Shown here: piece after piece, positions 32,325 through 41,763 of the stretch | Layout of the letters: each line of letters begins with the position of its first letter | Numbering within the stretch: the first letter of the stretch is position 1 | DNA from: JAOTVV01 sp041602035 | GTDB taxonomy: Bacteria > Gemmatimonadota > Gemmatimonadetes > Gemmatimonadales > GWC2-71-9 | DNA length: 64,000 nt | Direction of reading: 5' to 3' | NCBI GenBank assembly: GCA_041602035.1 | Contig: JBFIHA010000015.1 | Span: 1 to 64,000, forward strand | Made by a program: the position numbers and the translations under genes | Notes under the pieces: model-generated | The model's input: the letters and a program-made list of their open reading frames with translations, nothing else | Database searches by the model: none | What the model was told of the DNA's origin: nothing

Positions 32325-33082
32325 GATGGAAGCCGCCCCGCGAACGCGACCATTCGGCCCGCCTGGCCGCCGGACCCCCGATGCGACTCGAAGCGGTCGG
32401 CATCGTGCGCCGTGCACCAGGGGCTCACCGTGATCTCGCGCGCGCCCGCCTCCCACGCCCGATCGACGATCGCCGACCGAAGATCCAGGTTCCCCTTCGC
32501 TGTGCCGCGGCGCCCCAGCACGGCCTGCAAGACCTCAGGTCCCACTTCATAACAGCTGCCGCAAATGCTTGTCCCACAATGGATAACGAGATCTTCGCTC
32601 GAGCACTGCCCGATCCCGCATACGGCCTCGATCCCCCGCTCCACGATTCCGGCCGCCACCCCTCGCCACCCGGCGTGGAGCAGACCGACGGTCCTCGATA
32701 CGCGATCGAGAACGTAGACTGGCGCGCAGTCGGCCACCGTCACGGCGAGCAGCAAGCCGGCCGCCGAGGTCACGTGGCCATCCCACCCGTCGCCCACCAT
32801 GATTCCCGGCGGCAGCGTGGTATACTGCGCGACGCGGGCTCCGTGAACCTGCCGGCTGACGGCCACGGATGGAAACTGTGGGAACGTGTCGGCCTGGAGC
32901 CGCCTCCATCGCTCCAAGACGGCAGCAATGGGGTGCGGGGAGGCGAGGCCGAGGTCGAAGTCTCGTCCGGTGAGGCCGGCGACCACGCCAAACCGGCCCC
33001 GCCAGGCTTGGAGCTCGTAGCGGTCGATACCGCTAACGGTCAGGCGCTGCTCGGCGAGGCGCGTGCCGCGCTCACCACTCAC
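32321..33082 (-). CDS. pgeF: Laccase-domain purine nucleoside phosphorylase/multicopper-like (PgeF/YfiH) protein
   Basis: 253 residues of the YfiH (DUF152) family, Zn-dependent enzymes reported to act on purine nucleosides, and in E. coli as a peptidoglycan-editing factor. Metal-site motifs are intact: VSRQVHGARV (His), VTVADCAPVYVLD (Cys), GLLHAGWRG (His), plus CGTSICGSCYEVG. GTG 33082 overlaps the murA stop (GTGA), so the two are coupled; the pairing with murA fits a wall-quality role. Confidence 0.9.
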   Translation of the reverse strand: MSGERGTRLAEQRLTVSGIDRYELQAWRGRFGVVAGLTGRDFDLGLASPHPIAAVLERWRRLQADTFPQFPSVAVSRQVHGARVAQYTTLPPGIMVGDGWDGHVTSAAGLLLAVTVADCAPVYVLDRVSRTVGLLHAGWRGVAAGIVERGIEAVCGIGQCSSEDLVIHCGTSICGSCYEVGPEVLQAVLGRRGTAKGNLDLRSAIVDRAWEAGAREITVSPWCTAHDADRFESHRGSGGQAGRMVAFAGRLPS

Positions 33083-34374
33083 GCGCTGGTCCGGTTCGAC
33101 ACCCGCTCGATCTTGGCACCGAGGGCGCGCAGGCGCTCGTCGATGCGCTCGTACCCGCGGTCGATCTGTCCGATGTTGTGAATGATGCTTTCGCCCTCGG
33201 CCGCGAGCGCGGCGAGCAGAATCGCCATCCCGGCCCGAATATCGGGGCTCTCGACCGTGCCGCCGCGGAGCTGACTCGGGCCCGCAACCACCACCCGGTG
33301 GGGATCACACAACAGCAGGCGGGCACCGAGCGAGACCAGCTTGTCCACGAAGAACAGGCGGGACTCGAACATCTTCTCGAACACGAGGACCATGCCCTCG
33401 CACTGGGTCGCGACCACCACCGCGATGGATGTCAGATCGGCGGGGAACGCGGGCCAGGGGCCGTCTTCGATCTTTGGGATGTGACCACCCAGATCGGGCC
33501 GGACGCGTCGTTCCTGACTGGACTCGACGAGCAGCGTCGCGCCGTCAAAGCTCGGGCGCACGCCGAGCCGGTCGAACGTGAGGAGAATGCTGCGGAGGTC
33601 ATCGGGCCGCGTTCCGGTCACCGAGATCTCCCCATCGGTCACGGCTGCCAAGCCGATGAAGCTGCCGATCTCGATGTGATCAGGTCCGACGGTGAGCGTC
33701 CCGCCAGCCAGTGACGTGCCTCCGTCGACGGTGAGGATATTGGTCCCGATGCCCTCGATATGTGCCCCCATCGTGGCAAGGGCACGCGCCAGATCCTGCA
33801 CATGCGGTTCGGAGGCCGCGTTCCGAAGGACGGTGCGCCCGTCTGCCAGGACGGCGGCCATCAGCGCGTTCTCGGTGGCGGTCACGCTCGGCTCGTCCAG
33901 GAAGACGTCCGCACCGATCAACTGCTTCGCCTCCAGCTGGTATTGCGCGCCGATGTCGACGTCGGCGCCGAGCCGTTCCAGCGCGAGGAAATGCGTGTCC
34001 AGCCGCCGCCGACCGATCACGTCCCCACCCGGCGGCGGCAACGTCACGGACCCGTGTCTGGCCAGCAACGGCCCGGCAAGCAGCACCGAGGCCCGAATGC
34101 TGGCGCAAAGTTCGGGATTGAGCGGCTTGACTTTGACCCCGGACGGATCGATCCGCACGTCGTGCTCGCCGGTCCACGTCACGTCGGCGCCGAGGTCCGC
34201 CACCAGGGACAACATGGTTTCGACGTCACGAATGCGCGGGAGGTTTTGGATCTTGCTGGGACCGTCACCGAGGAGCGTGGCGGCGATCATGGGGAGTGCG
34301 GCGTTCTTGTTTCCCGACGGCGTGACAGTGCCGCTGAGCGGCGCTCCTCCGATGACGCGAAAGGACTCTGTCAT
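33079..34374 (-). CDS. murA: UDP-N-acetylglucosamine 1-carboxyvinyltransferase with Asp at the Cys115 position
   Basis: First committed step of peptidoglycan synthesis: transfers enolpyruvate from PEP to UDP-GlcNAc. 431 residues, normal. Motifs: SGNKNAALPMIAATLL (Lys-Asn of the substrate site), SIRASVLLAGPLLAR, and the active-site loop PGGDVIGRRRLDTH. The loop normally reads PGGCxIG; Cys is Asp118 here, as in Mycobacterium and Chlamydia, whose enzymes are insensitive to fosfomycin. The ATG at 34374 fits the family start; the frame is open further upstream without homology. Confidence 0.96.
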   Translation of the reverse strand: MTESFRVIGGAPLSGTVTPSGNKNAALPMIAATLLGDGPSKIQNLPRIRDVETMLSLVADLGADVTWTGEHDVRIDPSGVKVKPLNPELCASIRASVLLAGPLLARHGSVTLPPPGGDVIGRRRLDTHFLALERLGADVDIGAQYQLEAKQLIGADVFLDEPSVTATENALMAAVLADGRTVLRNAASEPHVQDLARALATMGAHIEGIGTNILTVDGGTSLAGGTLTVGPDHIEIGSFIGLAAVTDGEISVTGTRPDDLRSILLTFDRLGVRPSFDGATLLVESSQERRVRPDLGGHIPKIEDGPWPAFPADLTSIAVVVATQCEGMVLVFEKMFESRLFFVDKLVSLGARLLLCDPHRVVVAGPSQLRGGTVESPDIRAGMAILLAALAAEGESIIHNIGQIDRGYERIDERLRALGAKIERVSNRTSA

Positions 34375-34384
34375 GGTGCGGCGA

Positions 34385-34413
34385 ACCATAGGGGGCGCCG
34401 AACCCGCGCGCAA
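34385..34413 (-). promoter_or_regulatory. Candidate murA promoter
   Basis: TTGCGC (34413-34408), 17-base spacer, TATGGT (34390-34385) on the minus strand. The -10 box ends 10 bases before the murA ATG, leaving a leader of only a few bases. It is divergent to the promoter at 34423. Confidence 0.5.
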
Positions 34414-34422
34414 GCACCTCGC

Positions 34423-34451
34423 TTGACACCTCCGCGGGGGTCGAGGATTAT
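34423..34451 (+). promoter_or_regulatory. Strong sigma70-type promoter for the PII-like gene
   Basis: Perfect TTGACA at 34423-34428, 17-base spacer, GATTAT at 34446-34451. The start codon at 34508 lies about 50 bases downstream of the expected start point, with GAGGAG at 34493-34498 as ribosome site. Confidence 0.7.
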
Positions 34452-34507
34452 CCCCTCGACCTGTGCGTCCCAATGCGGCCGCCGGGACCCACGAGGAGCG
34501 TGACAGC

Positions 34508-34858
34508 ATGGAGCTACTCGTCTGTGTGGTCAACCGTGAGGAGCACCTCGACCGGGTGCTGTCAGGCATGGTGAGCCTCGGCATCACCGGGGCAACCGTA
34601 CTCAACAGTCAGGGAATGGCGCAGCGGGTCGCGGCACAGCTTCCCGTGTTGGCCGGCCTCCGGTCCGTGCTCGATGGCATCCGTCCACACAACGCCACGG
34701 TCTTCTCCGTGATTCGGGACCGCAGCACGGTGGAAGCGGCCGTGGCGATGATCTCGGAAGTGTGCGGCGATCTGGGCCGACCCGGGACCGGCGTCGTATT
34801 TACGGTTCCGGTCCGCGTCGCCGTCGGGCTAGCGGAAGAGACGACCGGCACCTCCTGA
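34508..34858 (+). CDS. PII-like signalling protein
   Basis: 116 residues. The pattern MELLVCVVNREEHLDRVLSGM then GITGATVLNSQGM and VFTVPVRVAVGL recalls the ferredoxin-like fold of PII/CutA proteins. The PII T-loop Tyr and nucleotide motifs are not evident. Role unknown, perhaps metabolite sensing. ATG 34508 has GAGGAG 9 bases upstream and a strong promoter. Confidence 0.6.
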   Translation: MELLVCVVNREEHLDRVLSGMVSLGITGATVLNSQGMAQRVAAQLPVLAGLRSVLDGIRPHNATVFSVIRDRSTVEAAVAMISEVCGDLGRPGTGVVFTVPVRVAVGLAEETTGTS

Positions 34859-34981
34859 CCGGTTGGCCAGTTCCCGGCCAGCGCGTGTTCTCCGCGCTGG
34901 TTCGGCGTTACCTTGGTTGGGGGCCGGGGCGCGCGATACCGCGGGAGCCCAGCCCGAGCTTCCCACATGAGGAGGATGCCG

Positions 34982-35428
34982 ATGGTGTGGGCGGAGGCCA
35001 TAACCGCGATTTCGACGGCAATCATCGCGCTCGTCGTGTTGGGTGTCGGGGGCATGCTGCTGGCGCTCCAGCGCGACCTGCGGGTCTTGATGCGCACCCT
35101 CGATCGAACAGTGGATCATTTGGACCGCGATGCGCGGCCGGCGCTCGACAGTGCACGAAAGCTCGTGGATGATGCCTCGCACCTCGTGTCGGCCGTCCGA
35201 TCCGAGACCGACGGGATTCTGCACTCGTCCAAAGATGTCCGCAAACGGATGGAGCGACTGGTCGACCGCACTGAAGAGCGGTTGCACGACTTGGACGCAC
35301 TGATCGACGTGGTCCAGACAGAGGTGGAGGAGACGGCGCTCGACGTGGCAGCGGCCCTTCGAACCACGCGGCGCGGAGCTTCCGTCTTCCGGACGATGAA
35401 GCGCGCGTTTCTGAAGCGGGGCCGCTAG
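34982..35428 (+). CDS. Membrane-anchored coiled-coil protein (DUF948-like)
   Basis: 148 residues: one N-terminal membrane helix (residues ~5-27, AITAISTAIIALVVLGVGG) and a long amphipathic, charged region (LDRTVDHLDRDARPALDSA, VDRTEERLHDLDALIDV) that looks like a coiled coil, as in DUF948 proteins. ATG 34982 is preferred: AGGAGG at 34970-34975 is 6 bases before it, while ATGs at 34967 and 34976 overlap the ribosome site. Function unknown; stops 3 bases before the next gene, so they share a transcript. Confidence 0.75.
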   Translation: MVWAEAITAISTAIIALVVLGVGGMLLALQRDLRVLMRTLDRTVDHLDRDARPALDSARKLVDDASHLVSAVRSETDGILHSSKDVRKRMERLVDRTEERLHDLDALIDVVQTEVEETALDVAAALRTTRRGASVFRTMKRAFLKRGR

Positions 35429-35431
35429 GGA

Positions 35432-36382
35432 GTGCAGCTCAGGCTCATCGCCATCTCCACCGCGCTGGCGCTCGCGGCCATCGTCCTCTGGCCGGCCGTC
35501 GCGCACGCCTGGACCCCCGGCAGCCACATCTTCCTCGGCGAGTCGGTGCTCGCCAATCTGTCCCAACTCCCGACGGCCGTCGCCGATCTCTTGAGGGCCT
35601 TTCCTTACGACTTCCTCTACGGGAACATCGCCGCCGACACGTCGATCGCGAAGAAGTATGCCCCGGTTGGTCGACACTGCCATTCGTGGCACGTGGGGCA
35701 CGAGATCTACCGCCGCGCCGAAACGGACGCGTTACGGGGATTCGCGCTCGGATACCTCGCGCATCTCGCTGCCGACACGGTGGCGCACAACTTCTTCGTA
35801 CCTCGCCAGCTCGTGGTCACGTCCTCGACCATCGCCTTGGGCCACTCCTACTGGGAAAGCCGCTTCGAGACCCATCTGGGGGAGCACTACGCCCGCACAG
35901 CCATGGAGGTGATCCGGCTGGATCACACGAGCGCCGATGCCCTCCTCGATCGGGTGCTGGCACCCACGATCTTCTCGGTGCGCACCAGCCGACGCCTCTT
36001 CCGCGGCATGGTGGGCCTCACCGAGACGCAGAGTTGGCAGCGCGTGTTCCAGATCATGGCCGACAAGAGCCGATGGGATCTCACCGGACACACGGTCGAG
36101 AGCCACATGGGAGTTGCCTTCGAGCTGGTCATGGAGGTCTTGTCGGAGCAGGACGGCCTGGCGCACCGCCTGGATCCGTCCGGCGATGCATCCCTCGGCC
36201 TGGCCAAGCGGATGCGTCTCGACGTGATGCGCAATCGGCTTCCGAAGGATTCCACGCGCCTCAGCGCCATCGCCAGCAAGCACTTCGGCCTCCCCAGCTA
36301 CCCGCTGCAGTTCTGGGAGACGTCGGTCCACAGTCGGCCGTGGATCGCCGACGGGAACGGAAGCGCGCTGAGCAGCGCCTGA
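35432..36382 (+). CDS. Zinc-dependent phospholipase C-like exported protein
   Basis: 316 residues with a signal peptide (cleavage near AHA|WTPG, residue ~26). Trp as the first mature residue and the spaced His residues (SHIFLGE, CHSWHVGHEIY, LAHLAADTVAHNFFVPRQ) match the zinc phospholipase C family, where the N-terminal Trp and His/Asp bind three zinc ions. The substrate may be phospholipid but is unknown. GTG start, 3 bases after the coiled-coil gene. Confidence 0.75.
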   Translation: MQLRLIAISTALALAAIVLWPAVAHAWTPGSHIFLGESVLANLSQLPTAVADLLRAFPYDFLYGNIAADTSIAKKYAPVGRHCHSWHVGHEIYRRAETDALRGFALGYLAHLAADTVAHNFFVPRQLVVTSSTIALGHSYWESRFETHLGEHYARTAMEVIRLDHTSADALLDRVLAPTIFSVRTSRRLFRGMVGLTETQSWQRVFQIMADKSRWDLTGHTVESHMGVAFELVMEVLSEQDGLAHRLDPSGDASLGLAKRMRLDVMRNRLPKDSTRLSAIASKHFGLPSYPLQFWETSVHSRPWIADGNGSALSSA

Positions 36383-36390
36383 ATCCACAC

Positions 36391-36414
36391 GAGCGCCCGG
36401 ATCCGGTGGCGCTC
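36391..36414. terminator. Hairpin between convergent phospholipase-like gene and gatB
   Basis: Arms GAGCGCC (36391-36397) and GGCGCTC (36408-36414), with a second small palindrome CGGATCCG in the loop, fill the 37-base convergent gap. No U tract on either strand, so it is a weak bidirectional terminator candidate. Confidence 0.4.
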
Positions 36415-36419
36415 CCGCC

Positions 36420-37853
36420 TCACGGTTGCCCCCATTCACGCGCTGACCGCTCAGCGATGATGCGGCGCACGCCGAGGGGATCCGCGCGGCCGCCGGAGAT
36501 GGCGAGCACCCGCCCCACGAAGAAGTCGGTCAGGCGGCGCTCGCCGGACCGCAGCCTGGCAACTTCGGCGGGGTGGGCCGCGAAGATCACGTCGACCCAC
36601 GCGGTGAGCGCCTCGCGGTCGCCGACCCGCACGAGGCCTTCCTGTTCGGCCACGGCGTGCGGGTCGGTCGCGCCCTCGGCGAGGCGACGGAACACGGTCA
36701 TGGCCGCCGGCCGGGTGAGCGTCCCGTCCTGAACCAGCGCAATGAGCGCTGCCAGCGTCGGAGCCGGCACGCGTAGGGTCCCACCGTGCTGATGGGCATC
36801 GGCGAGAAGTGCACCGCGCACCCATTCCGCCGCCACGACGCCGGACGCCCCTGACGCCACCACGGTCTCGAAGTAGTCCGCCAGCTCCCGCGATGAGGTG
36901 AGCTGATGCGCGAGTGCGGGCACGAGGTCATACTGATCGGCCAGACGCAGTTCGCGGATGGCGGGGAGTTCGGGAAGACACCTCTGCTCCTCGTGGATGT
37001 CGATCCCCAGCCTGGCGAGGTCCAGCGGTGGAAGATCCGGGTCCGGAAGGTAGCGATAGTCCTCGCTCTCCTCCTTCGGCCGCAACAGGGAGAGACCGTC
37101 GGTCCCAAAGCCCAGGGTTGCCGGCTCGACCGCGGCGCCACGCTCGAGCGCTCCCGCCTGACGGTGGCACAGGGCGTGGAGCGCCCGTTCCACCGCCGCG
37201 AAGGAGTTCAGATTCTTGATCTCCTGTTTGCCGCCCTCACGACCCCTGGGACCATGAAGGGAGAGGTTGGCGTCTACCCGCAGACTTCCCTCCTCCATGC
37301 TGCAGTCGGAGACGTCCAGGTAGGTGAGAAACCGCCGGAGCTCGGTGAGGAAGCGTCGGGCATCTTCGGGCGTGCGTAGCTGAGGCGCCGTGACGATCTC
37401 GAGCAGCGGCACGCCGCAGCGATTGAAGTCGATCGCGGCTCGGTCCGGCACTCGGTCGTGCACGGACTTCCCGGCATCTTCCTCCAGGTGCACGCGCTCC
37501 AGGCCGACCGTGAGGGGCTCGCTCGGGCTCGACAGCACCAGGTGTCCGCCGGTCGCGAGCGGCTCAGCGTACTGGGAAATCTGATAGCCCTTCGGAAGAT
37601 CGGGATAAAAGTAGTGTTTGCGCTCGAAGCGACTCACCTCACGCACGTGGCATCCGAGGGCCACGGCCGTCCGCACGGCGAGCCGCACGGCCTCAGTGTT
37701 GGGCACCGGGAGTGCTCCGGGCAGGCCGAGGCATACTGGACAGACCTGCGTGTTGGGCGGCGCCCCGAACGCCGTCTCGCACCGGCAAAACATCTTGGCT
37801 CGGGTGGCCAGCTGGACGTGGATTTCGAGACCGATCGCGAGGCGCCACGTCAT
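36420..37853 (-). CDS. gatB: Aspartyl/glutamyl-tRNA amidotransferase subunit B
   Basis: 477 residues. Kinase/amide transfer subunit that converts Glu-tRNA(Gln) or Asp-tRNA(Asn) to the amidated form. Start GLEIHVQL, zinc site (FCRCETAF, VCPVCLGLPG), NRCGVPLLEIVT, the SMEEGSLRVDANLS signature and the C-terminal YqeY-like helix domain. ATG 37853 overlaps the gatA stop by 4 bases. Gene order C-A-B is intact. Confidence 0.97.
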   Translation of the reverse strand: MTWRLAIGLEIHVQLATRAKMFCRCETAFGAPPNTQVCPVCLGLPGALPVPNTEAVRLAVRTAVALGCHVREVSRFERKHYFYPDLPKGYQISQYAEPLATGGHLVLSSPSEPLTVGLERVHLEEDAGKSVHDRVPDRAAIDFNRCGVPLLEIVTAPQLRTPEDARRFLTELRRFLTYLDVSDCSMEEGSLRVDANLSLHGPRGREGGKQEIKNLNSFAAVERALHALCHRQAGALERGAAVEPATLGFGTDGLSLLRPKEESEDYRYLPDPDLPPLDLARLGIDIHEEQRCLPELPAIRELRLADQYDLVPALAHQLTSSRELADYFETVVASGASGVVAAEWVRGALLADAHQHGGTLRVPAPTLAALIALVQDGTLTRPAAMTVFRRLAEGATDPHAVAEQEGLVRVGDREALTAWVDVIFAAHPAEVARLRSGERRLTDFFVGRVLAISGGRADPLGVRRIIAERSAREWGQP

Positions 37854-39232
37854 GCGAATTCCCCCGCCTCCGCCAGCGCGTCTTCCAGCACCGTTGCCAC
37901 GTCGTACATCGCCGCGTCGGCAAACGGGCGCCCGATGAGCTGCACCCCTACCGGCAGTCCGGACACGCGCCCCGCGGGTATGGAGATGGCGGGGAGCCCA
38001 GCGAGGTTCACCGCGCACACGAGACGATCCGAGGAATACATCGCGACCGGATCCCCAAGACGCTCGCCGGCCCGGAATGCCGGCGAGGGGGTGGTGGGCG
38101 TCACCACGAAATCCACCTCCTGAAACACCCGTCGGAAATCCTGGGCGATCCGCTGCCGCACCTCGGCGGCCCGCTGATAGTAGCGTCCGCGGTATCCCGC
38201 CGAGAGCACGAACGTCCCCGTGATGATCCGCCGCCGTACCTCCGGACCGAATCCCTCCCCGCGCGTTTCCCGATACATCCTGGCCAGATCCAGACCGTCC
38301 CCACGGCGCTGACCGAAGCGCACACCATCGAATCGTGCCAGATTGGAGCTCGCCTCGGCCGAGGAAATGACGTAGTACGCCGGGGTCGCGAGCGGGGTGT
38401 GCGGCAGGCTCACGTCCGCCACGTTTGCGCCGCGGGCCCGCATGATGCCGAGACACGCATCGACCGCCCGGCGCACGCCGGCATCGAGCATCTGCTCCCA
38501 GTACTCGACCGGCACGCCGAGCCGGACCTGCGCCAGCTCGACGTGCTCGCCATGGGCCGTGGGCGGAGGACGATCCACCGAGGTCGCGTCGTGAGGATCG
38601 GGGCCGCCGATCGCTGCATGGACGCGTCGCGCCACGGTGACCGAAGGAGCGAGTACGCCGATCTGGTCCAGGGAGCTCGCGAACGCGACGAGGCCGAATC
38701 GGCTCACGCTGCCGTAGCTGGGCTTGGCGCCCACGATTCCACAGAACGCCGCGGGTTGGCGCACCGAGCCACCCGTGTCCGACCCGAGCCCCGCCTCGAC
38801 CACGCCCTTGGCCACCAGGGCCGCCGGCCCTCCGGACGATCCGCCGGGGACGCGCTCGGGGTCGATGGGATGCCGCGTTCGACCGATCGCCGACCATTCG
38901 GTGGATGAACCCATCCCGAACTCATCCAGGTTCGCCTTGCAGGCCACCAGTGCCCCTGCCCGCTTGAGCCGGCTCACCGCCGTCGCCTCGAATGGTGACC
39001 GATAGCCTTCCAGCACCCGGGATCCACACGTCGTCGGGTAGTCGAGGGTGCAGATGTTGTCTTTGACGGCAACCGTGAGGCCCGTCAGCGGCCCGGGTGG
39101 CGCGTGCTCCAACGCGCGCGCGCCGGCGAGGAGGATCTCACGATCATACGCGGTGACCGCGTTCAGGGCTTGCGTGTCCGGTGCCTCGAGGCGGTCAGCC
39201 GCCGCCGTGGCATCGTCGAGCACACTGCTCAC
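37850..39232 (-). CDS. gatA: Aspartyl/glutamyl-tRNA amidotransferase subunit A
   Basis: 460 residues, amidase-signature enzyme that frees ammonia from glutamine. The Ser-cisSer-Lys triad is visible in VAVKDNICTL (Lys), VPGGSSGGPAALVAKG (cis-Ser) and LGSDTGGSVRQPAAFCG (nucleophile Ser). Overlaps gatC by 4 bases. Confidence 0.97.
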   Translation of the reverse strand: MSSVLDDATAAADRLEAPDTQALNAVTAYDREILLAGARALEHAPPGPLTGLTVAVKDNICTLDYPTTCGSRVLEGYRSPFEATAVSRLKRAGALVACKANLDEFGMGSSTEWSAIGRTRHPIDPERVPGGSSGGPAALVAKGVVEAGLGSDTGGSVRQPAAFCGIVGAKPSYGSVSRFGLVAFASSLDQIGVLAPSVTVARRVHAAIGGPDPHDATSVDRPPPTAHGEHVELAQVRLGVPVEYWEQMLDAGVRRAVDACLGIMRARGANVADVSLPHTPLATPAYYVISSAEASSNLARFDGVRFGQRRGDGLDLARMYRETRGEGFGPEVRRRIITGTFVLSAGYRGRYYQRAAEVRQRIAQDFRRVFQEVDFVVTPTTPSPAFRAGERLGDPVAMYSSDRLVCAVNLAGLPAISIPAGRVSGLPVGVQLIGRPFADAAMYDVATVLEDALAEAGEFA

Positions 39233-39546
39233 TCCGGTGGGAGCACCTGATGGGGCACCGGCGGACAGAGAATCAGACCGTCGTGGAGCTGCGGCGCGAA
39301 CCCGGTCAGGTCGATGGGCGGCGTGAGACTCGCGCCCACATCGTCTGGTGGTAACGAAATCGGCGAACCCTCATGCAGCCCCACCGTGTCCGGGCCCGTG
39401 AGATCGACGTCGGTGATGGCGGCAACGAACCCCAGAATCCGCTCGATATCCCGCATCGTGTCCGGGAGATCCCGATCGCTGATCTCGAGCGCGGTGAGTC
39501 GCGCCATCCGGCGCAGTTCGTCGGGGCCGGGGGCCGTGACGCTCAT
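39229..39546 (-). CDS. gatC: Aspartyl/glutamyl-tRNA amidotransferase subunit C
   Basis: 105 residues; small wrapping subunit stabilising GatA-GatB. It has the usual RRMARLTALEISD helix and the ERILGFVAAITDVDL segment. Overlaps uvrD's stop by 4 bases, so translation of gatCAB is coupled to the helicase gene. Confidence 0.93.
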   Translation of the reverse strand: MSVTAPGPDELRRMARLTALEISDRDLPDTMRDIERILGFVAAITDVDLTGPDTVGLHEGSPISLPPDDVGASLTPPIDLTGFAPQLHDGLILCPPVPHQVLPPE

Positions 39547-41753
39547 GCCCCTTCCATGGCGCGCTGCAGTCCGGCATACGCGACGAGCAGGTGCTTTTCC
39601 CCCACTTCCTCGTCCTCGAAGTCGACGATCACCTTGAGGTCACGACCGCGCCCCGACACTCCGCGGATCACACCCGGCCCGAACCGACGGTGGTGCACCC
39701 GCTCTCCCTTGACGAACCGCGGCATGTCCTGGGATTCGAGCTCCGGCTCGGACACGTCCTCGGGTCGGGAGGTGCCTCGCCGAGATGTTGGCCGGTACCA
39801 CTCCCCTCCGAACAGTCCAGTCGTGCGCCGCTCGTCCACGTCGCCCGGTGGAAGTGACTCGATGAAGCGCGACGCGACGCCCGGCATCAGTTGCCCCCCT
39901 CTCCGGCGGGCCCGGGCCCACGTGAGGTACAGCTGGTCCTGGGCGCGCGTCACCGCGACATACGCGAGCCGGCGTTCCTCTTCCATGCCCTCGGGTGTCT
40001 CCATGGCGCGGGAGAGGGGAAACAGCCCATCCTCCAGCCCGGCGACTACCACGACCGGCCACTCAAGTCCCTTGGCGGTGTGTACCGTCATCAGGGTCAC
40101 GCCGCTGGGGTCGCCCGAGACATTTTCCTCGGACGAGGTGAGGGCGGCGGACGCGAGGAACCGCTCGACCGGCGTACCGGCCTCCTCGGGTTCGATCTCC
40201 TCGGACCACTCGGCGGCTGCCGCAACCAGCTCGCGCACGTTCTCGAGTCGTTCGACACCCTCGAACCCCTCGCCCTTGAGATGCTCCTCGTAGTCGATTC
40301 GCTCAACGATGCGCTCGAGAAGATCGGCGGGAGCGGCGTCGGCAGCCTCGGCCCGAAGCGTGTTGCATAACTCCGCGAACTGCAGCAACGATTCCTTCGC
40401 ACCCGGACGCATCCCCTGGATGCGGTCGGCAACGCCGGCAGTCTCCAACAAGGGACGCTTCCACGTCGACGCTGCATCGCGCAACGTCCTCAGGCTTCCC
40501 TTACCGATACCGCGCCTCGGCACCTGGACCGCCCGAACGAATGCCTCGTCATCGGCCGGGTTCGCCACCAGCCGGAGATAGGCGAGCAGGTCCTTGACCT
40601 CGCGTCGGTCGTAGAAGCTCACGGCGCCGATCACCCGGTGCGGGACGGCCGCTCGTCGAAATGCCTCTTCGAATGCGCGGGACTGGGCGTTGGTGCGGTA
40701 GAGCACTGCTATATCCGCGAGTGCGACCCTGCCGTCGGCAGCGAGAGTGCGCAGCTCGCGGGTGAGCCACTCGGCTTCGTCGCGCTCGTCGGCAGCCTGG
40801 ACCACGACCACCGGTTCCCCTCCACCTCGCGCCGTGAACAACGTCTTGCCGAGACGGGCCGTATTGTCAGCGATGACGCCGTTGGCGGCATCGAGTATCA
40901 CCTGGGTGGAGCGGTAGTTCTCCTCGAGCCGCACGACAACCGCCTCGGGGAAATCGGCCTGGAAGTCCAGCATGTTCCGAATGTCGGCACCGCGCCAACT
41001 GTAGATGGACTGGTCGTCGTCCCCCACGACGCACACGTCCCGGTGGTGTCGGGCCAGGTGTCTAACCAGGAGATACTGCGCTCGGTTGGTGTCCTGAAAC
41101 TCGTCGACCAGCACCGCCTCGAATCGACGCTGATAGAATTCGAGTCGGTCGGGGTGTTCCCTGAACAGCGTCAGCGGGTGCAGCAGCAGGTCATCGAAGT
41201 CCATCGCGTTGGCCCGGGCCAGGGCCGCCCCCATGTCGTGGTAGATGTCGGCCGCCACACGGGTCACGCGGTCCTCCGCGTCGGCCCCGAGCTCTTCCGG
41301 CGAGAGTAATCGGTTCTTCGCATTCGAGATCACTGACTGGATGAGTCGCGGCGGAAACGTCTTGCTCGAGAGCTCCCGCGCCTCCATGAGCCGCTTGATC
41401 AACGCCAGCCGATCGTCTTCGTCGTAGATGGTGTACTGCGGCGTGAACCCGAGCCGCGTGGCCTCCCTGCGCAGCAGGCGCGCGCACAGCGCGTGGAAGG
41501 TCCCGATCCAGAGGCCCGTCGGATCCCGTCCCAGGAGATCGGCGACGCGCCGCTTCATCTCGGCGGCGGCCTTGTTGGTGAAGGTCACCGCGAGGACCCG
41601 TGCCGCCGAGATGCCTCGACCGGTCACCAGGTGCGCGAGGCGCGCGGTCAGCACTCGGGTCTTGCCCGATCCCGCCCCGGCCAAGACGAGGAGCGGCCCA
41701 CCGGCGTACTCGACCGCTTCCCGTTGGGCCGCATTGAGCCGTAGTTGCGTCAC
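39543..41753 (-). CDS. pcrA: ATP-dependent DNA helicase UvrD/PcrA
   Basis: 736-residue SF1A 3'-5' helicase for repair and replication. Motifs: LNAAQREAVE (Q), AGAGSGKTRVL (I), VDEFQDTNRAQ (II), DDDQSIYSWRGAD (III), LEENYRST (IV), VHTAKGLEWPVV (V) and VAVTRAQDQLYL (VI). A C-terminal tail ending in KGERVHHRRFGPGVI forms the small RNA-polymerase-binding domain of PcrA. GTG 41753 gives the family start; the open frame upstream lies in the kinase gene. Confidence 0.95.
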   Translation of the reverse strand: MTQLRLNAAQREAVEYAGGPLLVLAGAGSGKTRVLTARLAHLVTGRGISAARVLAVTFTNKAAAEMKRRVADLLGRDPTGLWIGTFHALCARLLRREATRLGFTPQYTIYDEDDRLALIKRLMEARELSSKTFPPRLIQSVISNAKNRLLSPEELGADAEDRVTRVAADIYHDMGAALARANAMDFDDLLLHPLTLFREHPDRLEFYQRRFEAVLVDEFQDTNRAQYLLVRHLARHHRDVCVVGDDDQSIYSWRGADIRNMLDFQADFPEAVVVRLEENYRSTQVILDAANGVIADNTARLGKTLFTARGGGEPVVVVQAADERDEAEWLTRELRTLAADGRVALADIAVLYRTNAQSRAFEEAFRRAAVPHRVIGAVSFYDRREVKDLLAYLRLVANPADDEAFVRAVQVPRRGIGKGSLRTLRDAASTWKRPLLETAGVADRIQGMRPGAKESLLQFAELCNTLRAEAADAAPADLLERIVERIDYEEHLKGEGFEGVERLENVRELVAAAAEWSEEIEPEEAGTPVERFLASAALTSSEENVSGDPSGVTLMTVHTAKGLEWPVVVVAGLEDGLFPLSRAMETPEGMEEERRLAYVAVTRAQDQLYLTWARARRRGGQLMPGVASRFIESLPPGDVDERRTTGLFGGEWYRPTSRRGTSRPEDVSEPELESQDMPRFVKGERVHHRRFGPGVIRGVSGRGRDLKVIVDFEDEEVGEKHLLVAYAGLQRAMEGA

Positions 41754-41763
41754 CCTGCGTGTC

